Of a stretch of 64,000 bases of DNA, positions 24,783 to 34,041 are shown piece by piece. The position numbers and the translations under genes are program-made. The stretch's first letter is position 1. The number at the start of each line of letters is the position of its first letter. The notes under the pieces are model-generated. The model did not search any database. It was not told where the DNA came from and worked only from the letters and a program-made list of their open reading frames with translations. The DNA comes from Janibacter sp. A1S7 (GTDB lineage: Bacteria > Actinomycetota > Actinomycetes > Actinomycetales > Dermatophilaceae). The stretch is from the NCBI RefSeq assembly GCF_037198315.1, contig NZ_CP144913.1, positions 3,224,001 to 3,288,000 on the forward strand. Reading direction: 5' to 3'.

Positions 24783-26796
24783 TCAGCCCCGGGACTCGGC
24801 CACGACCACCCGTCCCAGCTCCTGCGTGCAGCGGGTCAGGGCCACGTACAGCCCGTTGTGACCACGCGGCTCGGCGATGATGCCGTCGGGGTCGACGACG
24901 AGGACCGCATCCCACTCCAGGCCCTTGGCGCCGGCGGGGCTGACGACGGGGACCTCTGCGGCGAGTGCCTCGCGCAGCGCCGACACCCGGGCGGCCGGGG
25001 CCACCACCCCGACCGTGCCGCCGGTCCACCGCGCTGCCAGCTCCTCGGCCGCGGTCGCGGTGGCGGCGGGCAGGCCCCCTTCGTCGACCTCCCGCACCCA
25101 CGGGTCCATCCCGCTGGATCGCACCGCTCGCGGCGGGTCGTTCTCGCTCCCGGCGGCGGCGAGGACCTCCCGGGTCAGTGCCATCACCTCGCGAGGAGTG
25201 CGGTAGCAGATCGTCAGTCGCGACTGCCGCCAGCGCTCCCCCAGCACCTCACCGACGGCGTCCTCCCACGTCGTGTGCGCGTGCGGCGCCTCGGTCTGGT
25301 CGATGTCCCCGACGGCGGTGATCGAGTACCCAGGTGAGCGGCGGGCCACCATCTGCCACTCCATCGGGGAGAGCTCCTGCGCCTCGTCGACGACGACGTG
25401 CCCGTAGACCCAGTCGCGACGCTCCCGGGCGCGTGCCGCGGTGACGTCCGCCTGCCGGCCCGGTTGCTCCTCGTCGCCGAGGAGATCGGTCAGGGCGTCG
25501 AGGAGCGGGATGTCGCTGGGCGCCCATCCCGCCGGTTCATCGGCGAGCAGACGGCGGTCGGCGGCGTCGAGCTCGGGGGCCAGCGCGGCCAGTCGCTCCT
25601 CGTCCGCCAGCAGGGCGGTCAGCTCCCCACCCGGGTCCCGGTCCGGCCACCACTGCTGCACCACGGAGGCGAAGGGGGCATCCACCCCGATCCGCGAGCG
25701 CAGCGCCTCGACCTCCTGCTCGCTGAGCTCACCATCGACCGCCGCGCCCGACGCACCGGTGGTCACGCCCCGGTCGTCGTTGCGGGCGAGGTTCGCGTCG
25801 ACCGCCGTCAGGATGTCCTCCAGGCCCTCCTCGGCCGCGGCGAGCAGCTCACCCGACCGGTGCGCGACGAGCTCGGTGACGACGTCGACGAGCTGGGCGT
25901 GGACGATCCGGCGGGCTGCGTGGTGGCTGCGCCCGGCGCAGGCGCTGCGGACGAGACGCGCGATCGTCGCCTCCGGGACGACGTACTCCTCGCCCTCCCA
26001 CCGGATGGTCAGGTCCCCGGGGGTCGGTCGCAGCGAGTGAACGAGGTCGGTCAGCACCCGCTGCCACAGCGCCCGGCCCTTGACCTCGGCCACCCGACGG
26101 GACTCCGTCCTCCCGGGGCGCACCTCGGGCAGGAGCGTCTCGCAGGTCGCCGAGACCACCGCGGTCTCCCCCAGTGCCGGCAGGACGGACCCGATGTAGT
26201 CGAGGAATCGCTGCGAGGGCCCGAGCACGAGCACCCCCGCGCGGGCGAGCTCCGGATACGCGAAGAGCAGGTAGGCCACCCGGTGCAGGGCGACGACGGT
26301 CTTGCCGGTGCCGGGCCCGCCCTGGACGACGAGCGCACCACGGGAGGGCGCCCGCACGATCTCGTCCTGCTCGCGCTGGAGCGTGGCCACGGCGGTCCCC
26401 ATCCGACCGGTCCGACGCTCGTCGAGGGCGGCGAGCCTGCCCCTGCGGCTCCACGGCGGTCGCGGTGTAGAACGGTCGGGCGGCCGCCGCTCGCCAGTCC
26501 AGCACGAGCGGGTCGTCGAGCTCGTCCTGACCGGGCACCCCGACCCGTCCGATCCGCCGGACCTCGCCGTCGATGGCGTCGAGCCGTCCGAAGACCAGAC
26601 CCGAGTCCGCACGCTCGAGGTCGGTCAGCCGGGTGCGGATGGACCGTTTCGCCGTGGCGGCGACCGATCCGTCCTCGACGGGCCCGTCCAACCGCACGGC
26701 CAGCTGACCGATCACCTCGTCCCGGCGGGCCAGGGCGGCGTCGAGCGCCTCCTGCTCCTGCGCGATGGCGGCATCGGGGATCTCGTGGTCGGGCAT
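24783..26796 (-). pseudogene. helR: HelD/HelR-type RNA-polymerase-associated ATPase, frameshifted
   Basis: The start (MPDHEIPDAAIAQEQEALDA at 26796, good ribosome site AGGAG) and the long remainder are in different frames. The first frame carries LVLDWRAAAARPFYTATAVEPQGQ; the second resumes at RLAALDERRTGRMGTAVATLQ and contains Walker A GGPGTGKT, VVDEAQELSPMEWQM and the UvrD-like C-terminus. Intact relatives have roughly 40 more residues between PQG and LAALDERRTGRM, so an internal deletion of non-multiple-of-3 length near 26430-26450 is likely. HelR proteins release rifamycin-stalled RNA polymerase and give rifamycin tolerance; this copy should be inactive unless frameshifting occurs. Confidence 0.75.
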
Positions 26797-26947
26797 GCAT
26801 CTCCTGGGTCGAGGACAGCGGGGCGTGGCGACAACGGATGGTGGCCGCGTCCTGTTCCGTCCCTCCCGACGCGCGACCAGCACCGCTGAGGCGTTTTTGA
26901 GGTCTTCCCGACCGCACGCCGGTCACGCGATGGGACAGGCTGGAGGC

Positions 26948-28114
26948 ATGACGACGATGTCTGCCCCCTTCTCCGGACGGCTACGCCGGGACGACTGCCG
27001 TGTCGCGGACCTGCGCGAGCTCCTCGCGCACCAGCCCGACGTGACCCCGCCGCACGCCGACCACGTCGAGCAGCAGGTGCCCGTCTACACCGCGGCCACC
27101 CTCCGCGAGACGCTCGGCACCGAGTCCGGCGCGACCGGGATCGAGGCCGAGCTCGCCGAGGTCCTGGCGACCGGCGCAGGCATCTTCGTCATCACCGGCG
27201 CGCTGGAGCACGAGGTCGTCGACCGGGTCTCCGCGGATCTCGAGGAGATCATCGCCACGGAGAAGGCGGCCGGTGGTGAGGTCGGTGACCACTTCGCGGC
27301 GGCCGGCGCCAACGACCGGATCTGGAACGCCCTGGAGAAGCTCGCCGTCACCCACCCGGGGGACTTCGTCGACTACTACGCCAACGACCTCCTCGCCCTG
27401 GCCGCCCGCGCCTGGCTCGGCCCCGGCTACCAGGTCACCAGTCAGGTCAACGTGGTCAACCCCGGCGGCGTCGGCCAGACCGTCCACCGCGACTACCACC
27501 TGGGTTTCACCTCGCCGCAGGCCGGCGAGCGCTTCCCGCGGCACGTGCACGACCTCTCTCCCGTGCTCACCCTCCAGGGGGCGGTCGCCCACTGCGACAT
27601 GCCGGTCGAGACCGGCCCGACCCTCTACCTCCCGCACTCGCAGAAGTACTCGCACGGCTACCTGGCCTACTGGCTCGAGGAGTTCCAGGAGTACTTCACC
27701 CAGCACCACGTGCAGCTGCCGCTGGCGAAGGGGGACGCGGTCTTCTTCAACCCCGCCCTCTTCCACGCGGCCGGGTCGAACACGACGACCGGGGTGCGCC
27801 GGATGGCGAACCTGCTGCAGATCTCCTCGGCCTTCGGCCGTGCCATGGAGGCGGTCGACCGGGAGCGCGTCGTCACCGCGATCTACCCGACGCTGCTGGC
27901 CCGCATCGCTGCCGGCGACGACGTCGGGCACGCGGTCGCCGCGAGCGCGGAGGGGTATGCCTTCCCGACCAACCTCGACCGCGACCAGCCGGTCGACGGG
28001 ATGTCGCCGCCGACCCAGGCGGACATCGTCCGAGAGGCGCTCGCCGAGGGCGCCTCGCCGCAGGAGCTTGCCGATCGTCTCGACCGCCACGCCGCGGCCC
28101 GCCGCAGCAGCTGA
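26948..28114 (+). CDS. phytanoyl-CoA dioxygenase (PhyH) family oxygenase
   Basis: 388 residues. The iron-binding facial triad is visible as H-x-D in QTVHRDYHLGF and the distal His in NPALFHAAGSN, with the 2-oxoglutarate-binding Arg in TTGVRRMANLL. This is a non-haem Fe(II)/2-oxoglutarate dioxygenase. ATG 26948 lies just after GGAGG; ATG 26957 is an alternative with better spacing. It begins a three-gene forward unit with an SDR and a Gfo/Idh dehydrogenase related to the inositol dehydrogenase of the reverse operon, suggesting hydroxylation or demethylation of an inositol-like compound. Confidence 0.85.
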   Translation: MTTMSAPFSGRLRRDDCRVADLRELLAHQPDVTPPHADHVEQQVPVYTAATLRETLGTESGATGIEAELAEVLATGAGIFVITGALEHEVVDRVSADLEEIIATEKAAGGEVGDHFAAAGANDRIWNALEKLAVTHPGDFVDYYANDLLALAARAWLGPGYQVTSQVNVVNPGGVGQTVHRDYHLGFTSPQAGERFPRHVHDLSPVLTLQGAVAHCDMPVETGPTLYLPHSQKYSHGYLAYWLEEFQEYFTQHHVQLPLAKGDAVFFNPALFHAAGSNTTTGVRRMANLLQISSAFGRAMEAVDRERVVTAIYPTLLARIAAGDDVGHAVAASAEGYAFPTNLDRDQPVDGMSPPTQADIVREALAEGASPQELADRLDRHAAARRSS

Positions 28115-28148
28115 CCCACCCCCTTCGTCCCGAACAGACAGGACCCCG

Positions 28149-28919
28149 ATGCAGCAGCTCCTCACCGACAAGGTCGTCCTCGTCGTCGGCGGCACCTCCG
28201 GTGTCGGCGCCGGCGTCGCCCGCGCCGCCGCCCGCGAGGGGGCGCACGTCGTCGTCACCGGTCGACGCCCCGAGCCCGGGCAGGCGCTCGTCGACGAGCT
28301 CGGCGAGCGCGTCACGAGCGTCACCGGCGACGTGTCCGACCCGACCGCCGCGAAGGGGGTCGTCGCCACGACGATCGAGCGGCACGGGCGGGTCGACTGC
28401 CTCGTCAACTGCGCCGGGCTGACCGACCGTGGCTCGATCCTGGACACCACGCCGGAGCTCTTCGACGCGCACGTCGCGACGAACCTGCGCGGGCCCTTCT
28501 TCACCATGCAGGCCGCGATCGCGGACATGACCGGTCGTGGGGCGCCGGGCACGATCGTCAACATCTCGAGCATCAGCGCGCGGGGCGGCCAGCCGTACCT
28601 CGCGCCCTACGTCGCTGCCAAGGCCGGGCTCGCGGGCCTGACGAAGAACGTCGCCCACGCGCACCGCTTCGACCGGATCCGGATCAATGCCCTCAACATC
28701 GGGTGGACGCAGACCGAAGGCGAGGACGCCACGCAGCGGCGCTTCCACGGAGCCGGCGACGACTGGGTCGAGCAGGCCAACGCGAGGCTGCCGATGGGCA
28801 AGCTCGGCCAGGTCGACGAGATCGCCGACGCGGTCGTCTTCCTGCTCTCGGAGCGCTCGGGGGTGGTCACCGGCTCCGTCGTCGACTGGGACCAGCAGGT
28901 CATCGGAGGGCAGGACTGA
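28149..28919 (+). CDS. short-chain dehydrogenase/reductase
   Basis: 256 residues with classical SDR motifs: cofactor site GGTSGVGAGVA near residue 15, NCAG, catalytic Ser in NISSISARGG and YVAAK (Tyr-Lys pair). The last helix and strand (VVTGSVVDWDQQV) are normal. It should oxidise a secondary alcohol or reduce a ketone with NAD(P). It lies 34 bp after the PhyH gene and one base before the dehydrogenase that follows, so the three are one operon. Confidence 0.9.
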   Translation: MQQLLTDKVVLVVGGTSGVGAGVARAAAREGAHVVVTGRRPEPGQALVDELGERVTSVTGDVSDPTAAKGVVATTIERHGRVDCLVNCAGLTDRGSILDTTPELFDAHVATNLRGPFFTMQAAIADMTGRGAPGTIVNISSISARGGQPYLAPYVAAKAGLAGLTKNVAHAHRFDRIRINALNIGWTQTEGEDATQRRFHGAGDDWVEQANARLPMGKLGQVDEIADAVVFLLSERSGVVTGSVVDWDQQVIGGQD

Positions 28920-28920
28920 C

Positions 28921-29946
28921 ATGCGCATCGGACTGATCGGACTGGGCCGGATCGGCTCCTTCCACGCCGACACCCTCGCCGCCCTGGACGCGGTCGACGA
29001 GCTCGTCGTCACCGACCCGGTGGCCGCGGCGGTCGAGGCGGTCACCGGCCGACTGCCCTCGACCCGGGCGGTCGACTCACCCGAGGCGCTGCTCGCCGGC
29101 GGGGTCGACGGCGTCGTCGTCGCCGCGGCGACCAACACGCACGCCGAGCTGATCCGCGCCGCGGTGGCGAAGGGGGTCCCCACCTTCTGCGAGAAGCCGG
29201 TCGCCGGGACCATCGCGGAGTCGCTCGCCGTGGAGCAGGCCGTCGCCGGCAGCGACGTCCCCGTGCAGATCGGCTACCCACGCCGCTTGGATCCGGCCTT
29301 CGTCGCCGCCCGCGACGCGGTGCGCTCCGGGGAGCTGGGCCGCATCACCACCGTCCGGTCGACGACGCTCGACCCGGCGCCCCCGCCCGCGGCCTACCTC
29401 GCGGTGAGCGGTGGGATCTTCCGGGACTGCTCGGTCCACGACTTCGACGCGGTGCGCTGGGTGACCGGCCAGGAGGTCGTCGAGGTCCACGCCGTGGGCG
29501 CGGTCGACCCCGATGCACCCGAGGCGATGTACGTCGCCCACGGCGACCACTCGAGCGCGTCCGTGCTGCTGACCCTCTCGGACGGGACGATCGGCGTCGT
29601 GTCCAACACCCGCACCAACGGCCGCGGATACGACGTGCGCCTCGAGGTGCACGGGGTGCGCGACGCTGTCGCTGCCGGACTCGACGAGGGTCTGCCCCTG
29701 CGCGCGACCCAACCGGGGATCACCTGGCCGAGCGGTCCGGCGCACGAGTTCTTCATGGACCGGTTGGCACAGGCCTTCCGGCTCGAGCTCGCCGCCTTCA
29801 CGCAGGTGGCCACCGGGGGGATCGACAACCCGTGCACGGTCGCCGACGCGATGGGCACGGCGTGGACCGCCGAGGCGGCGACGCTGTCCGCGCACGAGCG
29901 TCGCCCGGTGTCGGTCGAGGAGATCCGCGCCACGGTGATGCGGTAG
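28921..29946 (+). CDS. Gfo/Idh/MocA-family dehydrogenase, inositol 2-dehydrogenase-like (forward copy)
   Basis: 341 residues: N-terminal Rossmann domain (IGLIGLGRIGSFHADTL), CEKPVAG with the catalytic Lys of the EKP motif, and a C-terminal GFO_IDH domain with GGIFRDCSVHDFDAVRW (the D-x3-H-type active site). It is clearly paralogous to the dehydrogenase at 43881-44903. TGA-C-ATG spacing links it to the SDR gene. Expected reaction: NAD-dependent oxidation of an inositol or closely related polyol. Confidence 0.88.
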   Translation: MRIGLIGLGRIGSFHADTLAALDAVDELVVTDPVAAAVEAVTGRLPSTRAVDSPEALLAGGVDGVVVAAATNTHAELIRAAVAKGVPTFCEKPVAGTIAESLAVEQAVAGSDVPVQIGYPRRLDPAFVAARDAVRSGELGRITTVRSTTLDPAPPPAAYLAVSGGIFRDCSVHDFDAVRWVTGQEVVEVHAVGAVDPDAPEAMYVAHGDHSSASVLLTLSDGTIGVVSNTRTNGRGYDVRLEVHGVRDAVAAGLDEGLPLRATQPGITWPSGPAHEFFMDRLAQAFRLELAAFTQVATGGIDNPCTVADAMGTAWTAEAATLSAHERRPVSVEEIRATVMR

Positions 29947-30144
29947 CGGCACGCTGACGCCGTGGAGCCAGCACCCGTCCCGGGAAGGGGCCCGGCCCGC
30001 ACGCGCGCACGTTGCTCTGCGACGATCTGGGCATGGACGGGCTGATCGAGCACCCGAAGCGCAGCGGCCGCCTCGACACCACCGCGGGCCCGGCGCTCGC
30101 CCGGCCGGCGGTCGTCGGCGCCGCCACGGACGCGACCGGAGTCG

Positions 30145-31392
30145 ATGAGTGGAGCAGGTATGCCGACCTGCCCTGAGGCCTGCCACGTCGTCGTCGTCGG
30201 CGCCGGCGAGGCCGGCGCCCGGCTGGCACACGAGCTGCACGCCGGTGGTTGGCCCGGACCGATCACCCTCCTCGGGGAGGAGGACCGCCCGGTCTACGAG
30301 CGGCCACCGTTGTCCAAGAACGTCCTCGTCGACGACGAGCCCTCGCCGGTCGAGCCCTACCGGGAGGGCCGGCTCGAGTGGCCGGGACTGACCGTGCGGA
30401 CCGGGGTCACCGTCCGGTCGATCGACCGCACCGACCGGACGGTGCGGCTGGCCGACGGCGAGGAGATCGCCTACGACCGGCTCGTCATCGCCACCGGCGC
30501 CCGGTCCCGCCGCCTGCCCGGACTCGCCGTGGGCGTGCACACGCTGCGCACGTGGGACGAGGCGCTGCAGCTGCGGTCGGTCCTGCACAGGCGTGGCTCA
30601 CTGCTCGTCATCGGCGCAGGTCTCATCGGTCTCGAGGTCGCGGCGAGCGCCCGGTCGCGGGGTATGGCCGTGACGGTCGTCGAGATGCGCCCGCGCGCGC
30701 TCGAGCGGGCCGTGCCGGAGCCGGTTGCCGAGGTGCTCGCGGAACGGCACCGCGCCGAGGGTGTCTCGCTCCACCTGGGGACGACCGTGGAGAGCCTGGA
30801 GCAGGACGAAGGGGGGTGGCTCGCCCGCCTGTCCGACGGCACCGAGGTCACCGCGGACGCGGTCGTGGCCGCGGTCGGCTCCGTCCCCGAGACCGCGCTG
30901 GCGAAGGCAGCCGGGCTCCCCGTGGACGACGGGATCCTCGTCGACGGGCAGATGCGCACGAGTGACGAGCACGTGTGGGCGATCGGCGACTGCTGCGCCG
31001 GCCCGGTCGACGTGCTCGGCCGGCGGGCGCGGCTCGAGTCCTGGCGGATGGCGCACGACCAGGCGGTCACCGCGGCGGCAGCGATCCGGGGCGAGGACGT
31101 GCGGCACACCGCGGTCCCGTGGTTCTGGTCCGACCAGTACGACCTGTCGCTGCAGGTCGCCGGGGCGGCAGCCGCGGCGAGGTCGTGGGTGCGACGCCCC
31201 CACCCGGACGGCAGCACCGTGCACCTCGGCCTCGACGAGGCGGGCCGCGTCGTCTGCGCCGCCGGCGCCGGTGGCCCCCGGGTCGCCAAGGACGTGCGGA
31301 TGAGTGAGCGGCTCATCACCAGCGGGACGGTCGTCGATCCCGGGCTCCTCGCCGATGCCGACACCCCGCTCAAGTCGCTGCTGCGCTCCTGA
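30145..31392 (+). CDS. FAD-dependent ferredoxin/rubredoxin reductase-type oxidoreductase
   Basis: 415 residues with the oxygenase-coupled ferredoxin reductase layout: FAD site VVVVGAGEAGARLAHEL, second nucleotide site LVIGAGLIGLEVAAS for NAD(P)H, HVWAIGDC FAD motif, and a C-terminal reductase_C domain with VPWFWSDQY. ATG 30160 (MPTCPEACH), preceded by GGAG, may be the true start. No ferredoxin gene is adjacent; it could serve the PhyH-containing unit upstream (199 bp), although 2-oxoglutarate oxygenases normally need no reductase, or a P450/Rieske system elsewhere. Confidence 0.88.
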   Translation: MSGAGMPTCPEACHVVVVGAGEAGARLAHELHAGGWPGPITLLGEEDRPVYERPPLSKNVLVDDEPSPVEPYREGRLEWPGLTVRTGVTVRSIDRTDRTVRLADGEEIAYDRLVIATGARSRRLPGLAVGVHTLRTWDEALQLRSVLHRRGSLLVIGAGLIGLEVAASARSRGMAVTVVEMRPRALERAVPEPVAEVLAERHRAEGVSLHLGTTVESLEQDEGGWLARLSDGTEVTADAVVAAVGSVPETALAKAAGLPVDDGILVDGQMRTSDEHVWAIGDCCAGPVDVLGRRARLESWRMAHDQAVTAAAAIRGEDVRHTAVPWFWSDQYDLSLQVAGAAAAARSWVRRPHPDGSTVHLGLDEAGRVVCAAGAGGPRVAKDVRMSERLITSGTVVDPGLLADADTPLKSLLRS

Positions 31393-31511
31393 CCCGTGCA
31401 CGTCGGCTCCCTCCTGCTCGACGTGAGGTCCACCATCGGGGCAGGCACTCCCTTCGCCACCCGGGTACTGACAAACTGGTCCCTGACGCCGACGTCACCC
31501 AGGAGGATCCC

Positions 31512-32324
31512 GTGAGCACCATCCCGCCCGAGGACATCGACACCACCGGCCACGCCGGGCTGCTCATCGGATCGCGGTGGAGTCCGCCCGCTGACCCGAC
31601 CTGGGTGGCGGTGATCGCGCACGGCTACGGCGAGCACATCGGCCGCTACCAGTGGGTGGCCGACCGGCTCACCTCCGACGGTGCCGTCGTCTACGCGCAC
31701 GACCACGTCGGCCACGGGCGCAGCGCCGGCGAGCGGGTGCTCATCGAGGACTTCGAGCCGGTCGTCGACGACCTGCACCTGCTCGTGCAGCGCGCCCACG
31801 AGGAGAACCCCGGCCTGCCGCTCGTGCTCATCGGGCACTCCATGGGTGGGATGATCGCCGCCCGCTACACCCAGCGTCACGCCGACTGCCTGGCCGCGAC
31901 CGTGCTCTCCGGGCCGGTGCTCGGGTCGTGGGAGCCGACCGCCCTGGCTGACCTCGACGAGATCCCCCCGACCCCCATCGACCCCACGACCCTCAGTCGG
32001 GACGAGACCGTCGGCTCGGACTACCAGGTGGACGAGCTCGTGTGGCACGGCGACTTCAAGCGTCCGACGCTGCACGCCCTGCGGAGCGCGCTCGACGCGA
32101 TCACCGAGGGCGGTCGGCTGACCGTCCCCACGATCTGGCTGCACGGCGCGGACGACCAGCTCGTGCCGATCGGCCCGAGTCGCGCCGGCTGGGAGCAGAT
32201 CGCGCCCGAGGGTGCGCCCGCGAAGGCCTATCCCGGAGCCCGACACGAGATCTTCAACGAGACCAATCGCGAGGAGGTCCTCGACGACGTGCTCGCCTTC
32301 GTCCACGAGCAGATCGCCTCCTGA
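31512..32324 (+). CDS. alpha/beta hydrolase, monoacylglycerol lipase-like
   Basis: 270 residues. Serine hydrolase 4 layout: HGYGEHIGRYQ oxyanion-loop motif, nucleophile elbow GHSMGG, catalytic Asp in LHGADDQLVP and His in GARHEIFNE. This matches bacterial monoglyceride lipases. GTG 31512 has AGGAGG upstream. The gene stands alone, convergent with iolA; twin hairpins follow. Confidence 0.88.
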   Translation: MSTIPPEDIDTTGHAGLLIGSRWSPPADPTWVAVIAHGYGEHIGRYQWVADRLTSDGAVVYAHDHVGHGRSAGERVLIEDFEPVVDDLHLLVQRAHEENPGLPLVLIGHSMGGMIAARYTQRHADCLAATVLSGPVLGSWEPTALADLDEIPPTPIDPTTLSRDETVGSDYQVDELVWHGDFKRPTLHALRSALDAITEGGRLTVPTIWLHGADDQLVPIGPSRAGWEQIAPEGAPAKAYPGARHEIFNETNREEVLDDVLAFVHEQIAS

Positions 32325-32341
32325 GCCCGACCCCTCCCTTC

Positions 32342-32367
32342 GTCGCACGAGCCCAAGCAGCTGCGAC
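32342..32367. terminator. short hairpin with same loop as its neighbour
   Basis: GTCGCA and TGCGAC pair around the loop CGAGCCCAAGCAGC. The next hairpin (32387-32426) has nearly the same loop, so this looks like a partial duplication of a terminator. Confidence 0.4.
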
Positions 32368-32386
32368 AGGTCGGAGGCCACACGGC

Positions 32387-32426
32387 TGCCCCCTTCGCAC
32401 GAGCCCAAGCAGTTGCGAAGGGGGCA
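32387..32426. terminator. bidirectional hairpin terminator built from an inverted CGAAGGGGG pair
   Basis: A perfect 13-bp stem, TGCCCCCTTCGCA at 32387-32399 and TGCGAAGGGGGCA at 32414-32426, lies 8 bp before the iolA stop and 63 bp after the lipase stop on the other strand. Each arm contains the repeated genomic word CGAAGGGGG. Confidence 0.75.
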
Positions 32427-32433
32427 CGGGCGG

Positions 32434-33930
32434 TCAGTCGTTCTGTGGGAACCCGAGGTTCAGCCCACCGTGGCTCGGATCGAGCCAGCGCTGGGTGACC
32501 GCCTTGGTCCGGGTGAAGAAGTGCACGCCCTCGATGCCGTGGGCGTGGGTGTCGCCGAAGAGCGAGTTCTTCCACCCACCGAAGGAGTAGTACGACATCG
32601 GGGTGGGGATCGGCACGTTGATGCCCACCATGCCGACCTCGACCTCGTGCTGGAAGCGTCGCGCCGCGCCGCCGTCGTTGGTGAAGATCGTCGTCCCGTT
32701 GCCGTAGGGGTTGTCGTTGATGATCTGCAGCCCCTCGTCGTAGGAGGGGACCCGCACGATGCACAGCACCGGGCCGAAGATCTCGTCGGTGTAGATCGAC
32801 ATGTCCGGGGTGACCCGGTCGAAGAGCGTCGGCTGCAGGAAGAACCCGGGACCGAGGTCGGCGGCACCCTCCCGACCGTCGATGACCAGCTCTGCACCGG
32901 CGGCGACGCCCGCCGCGACGTAACCGGTCACCTTGTCCAGGTGCGCACCCGTCACGAGCGGGCCCATGTCCGACTCGCCCATGCCGTCACCGGTACGCAG
33001 GGTCCTGGTCCGCTCGGCGATCTTGGCCACGAGCTCATCGGCGATGGAGTCCGTCGCGAGCACGACGGAGATCGCCATGCACCGCTCCCCCGCCGCCCCG
33101 TACCCGGCCGAGACCGCGGCATCGGCCGCGAGGTCCAGGTCCGCGTCGGGCAGGACGAGCATGTGGTTCTTCGCGCCACCGAGCGCCTGGACGCGCTTGC
33201 CACTGGCGACGCCGCGCTCGTAGACGTGGCGCGCGATCGGCGTCGACCCCACGAACGAGATCGCCTTGACCTCGGGGTGGTCCAGCAACGCGTCGACGGC
33301 CTCCTTGTCGCCGTGCACGACGTTCATCACGCCGTCCGGCAGGCCCGCCTCACGCCACAGGTCGGCGATGAGGTTGACCGCGCTCGGGTCCTTCTCGCTC
33401 GGCTTGATGATCACCGCGTTGCCCGTGGCGACGGCGAGCGGGACGAACCACAGCGGCACCATGGCAGGGAAGTTGAAGGGTGAGATGATCCCGACGACCC
33501 CGAGCGGCTGCAGGATCGAGTACGCGTCGATGGCGGTGGAGACGTTCTCGGAGAACCCGCCCTTGAGCAGGTGGGGGATGCCGCAGGCGAACTCGACGAC
33601 CTCCTGGCCCCGGGAGATCTCGGCGACCGCGTCCTCGTAGGTCTTGCCGTGCTCGGCGGTGATGACCTTCGCGATCTCGCCCTTGCGCTCCTCGAGCAGC
33701 TGGCGGAAGGCGAAGAGGATGCGCACCCGCTTCGCCAGCGACACGCTGCCCCACTCCTGTGCAGCGGACGTCGCGTGCGCCACGACCTCGTCGACGAGCT
33801 GTGCACTGGCCAGGTCGAGCGCGCCGGTCACCTCACCCGTCGCCGGGTTGAAGACCTCGCTGGTGCGCTCGGCCCGCCCCTGCCAGGAGGCGTGCCCGAC
33901 GAGGTGGGTGATGCGGGTGGGGGTGCTCAT
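32434..33930 (-). CDS. iolA: methylmalonate/malonate semialdehyde dehydrogenase (acylating)
   Basis: 498 residues, full length for the CoA-acylating ALDH subfamily. IISPFNFPAMVPLWF, the NAD-binding FVGSTPIARHVYE and catalytic Cys in AAGERCMAISV are visible; FGDTHAHGIEGVHFFTRTKAVTQRW is the typical end of IolA/MmsA. It converts malonic semialdehyde to acetyl-CoA, the last inositol step. ATG 33930 follows AAGGAG. It has its own upstream operator and is separated by 111 bp from the rest of the reverse iol operon. Confidence 0.93.
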   Translation of the reverse strand: MSTPTRITHLVGHASWQGRAERTSEVFNPATGEVTGALDLASAQLVDEVVAHATSAAQEWGSVSLAKRVRILFAFRQLLEERKGEIAKVITAEHGKTYEDAVAEISRGQEVVEFACGIPHLLKGGFSENVSTAIDAYSILQPLGVVGIISPFNFPAMVPLWFVPLAVATGNAVIIKPSEKDPSAVNLIADLWREAGLPDGVMNVVHGDKEAVDALLDHPEVKAISFVGSTPIARHVYERGVASGKRVQALGGAKNHMLVLPDADLDLAADAAVSAGYGAAGERCMAISVVLATDSIADELVAKIAERTRTLRTGDGMGESDMGPLVTGAHLDKVTGYVAAGVAAGAELVIDGREGAADLGPGFFLQPTLFDRVTPDMSIYTDEIFGPVLCIVRVPSYDEGLQIINDNPYGNGTTIFTNDGGAARRFQHEVEVGMVGINVPIPTPMSYYSFGGWKNSLFGDTHAHGIEGVHFFTRTKAVTQRWLDPSHGGLNLGFPQND

Positions 33931-33951
33931 GTTCTGCTCCTTGGACGATAC

Positions 33952-33965
33952 TTTGTAAATACATA
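33952..33965. promoter_or_regulatory. putative GntR/IolR operator upstream of iolA
   Basis: TTTGT-AAAT-ACATA, preceded by ATAC, matches TTTGT-CATG-ACATA (preceded by ATAG) at 44992-45005 in the gntR promoter region. The TGT-N4-ACA core is symmetric. The pair is the best candidate for the site of the local GntR regulator. Confidence 0.65.
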
Positions 33966-34041
33966 CTATCAATTGCACCTGCGGACGGGCCGGCCAACAT
34001 GGTGGTTCGGCCGCGTCTGCGTGGGCGAATGCGTGTCCGGC

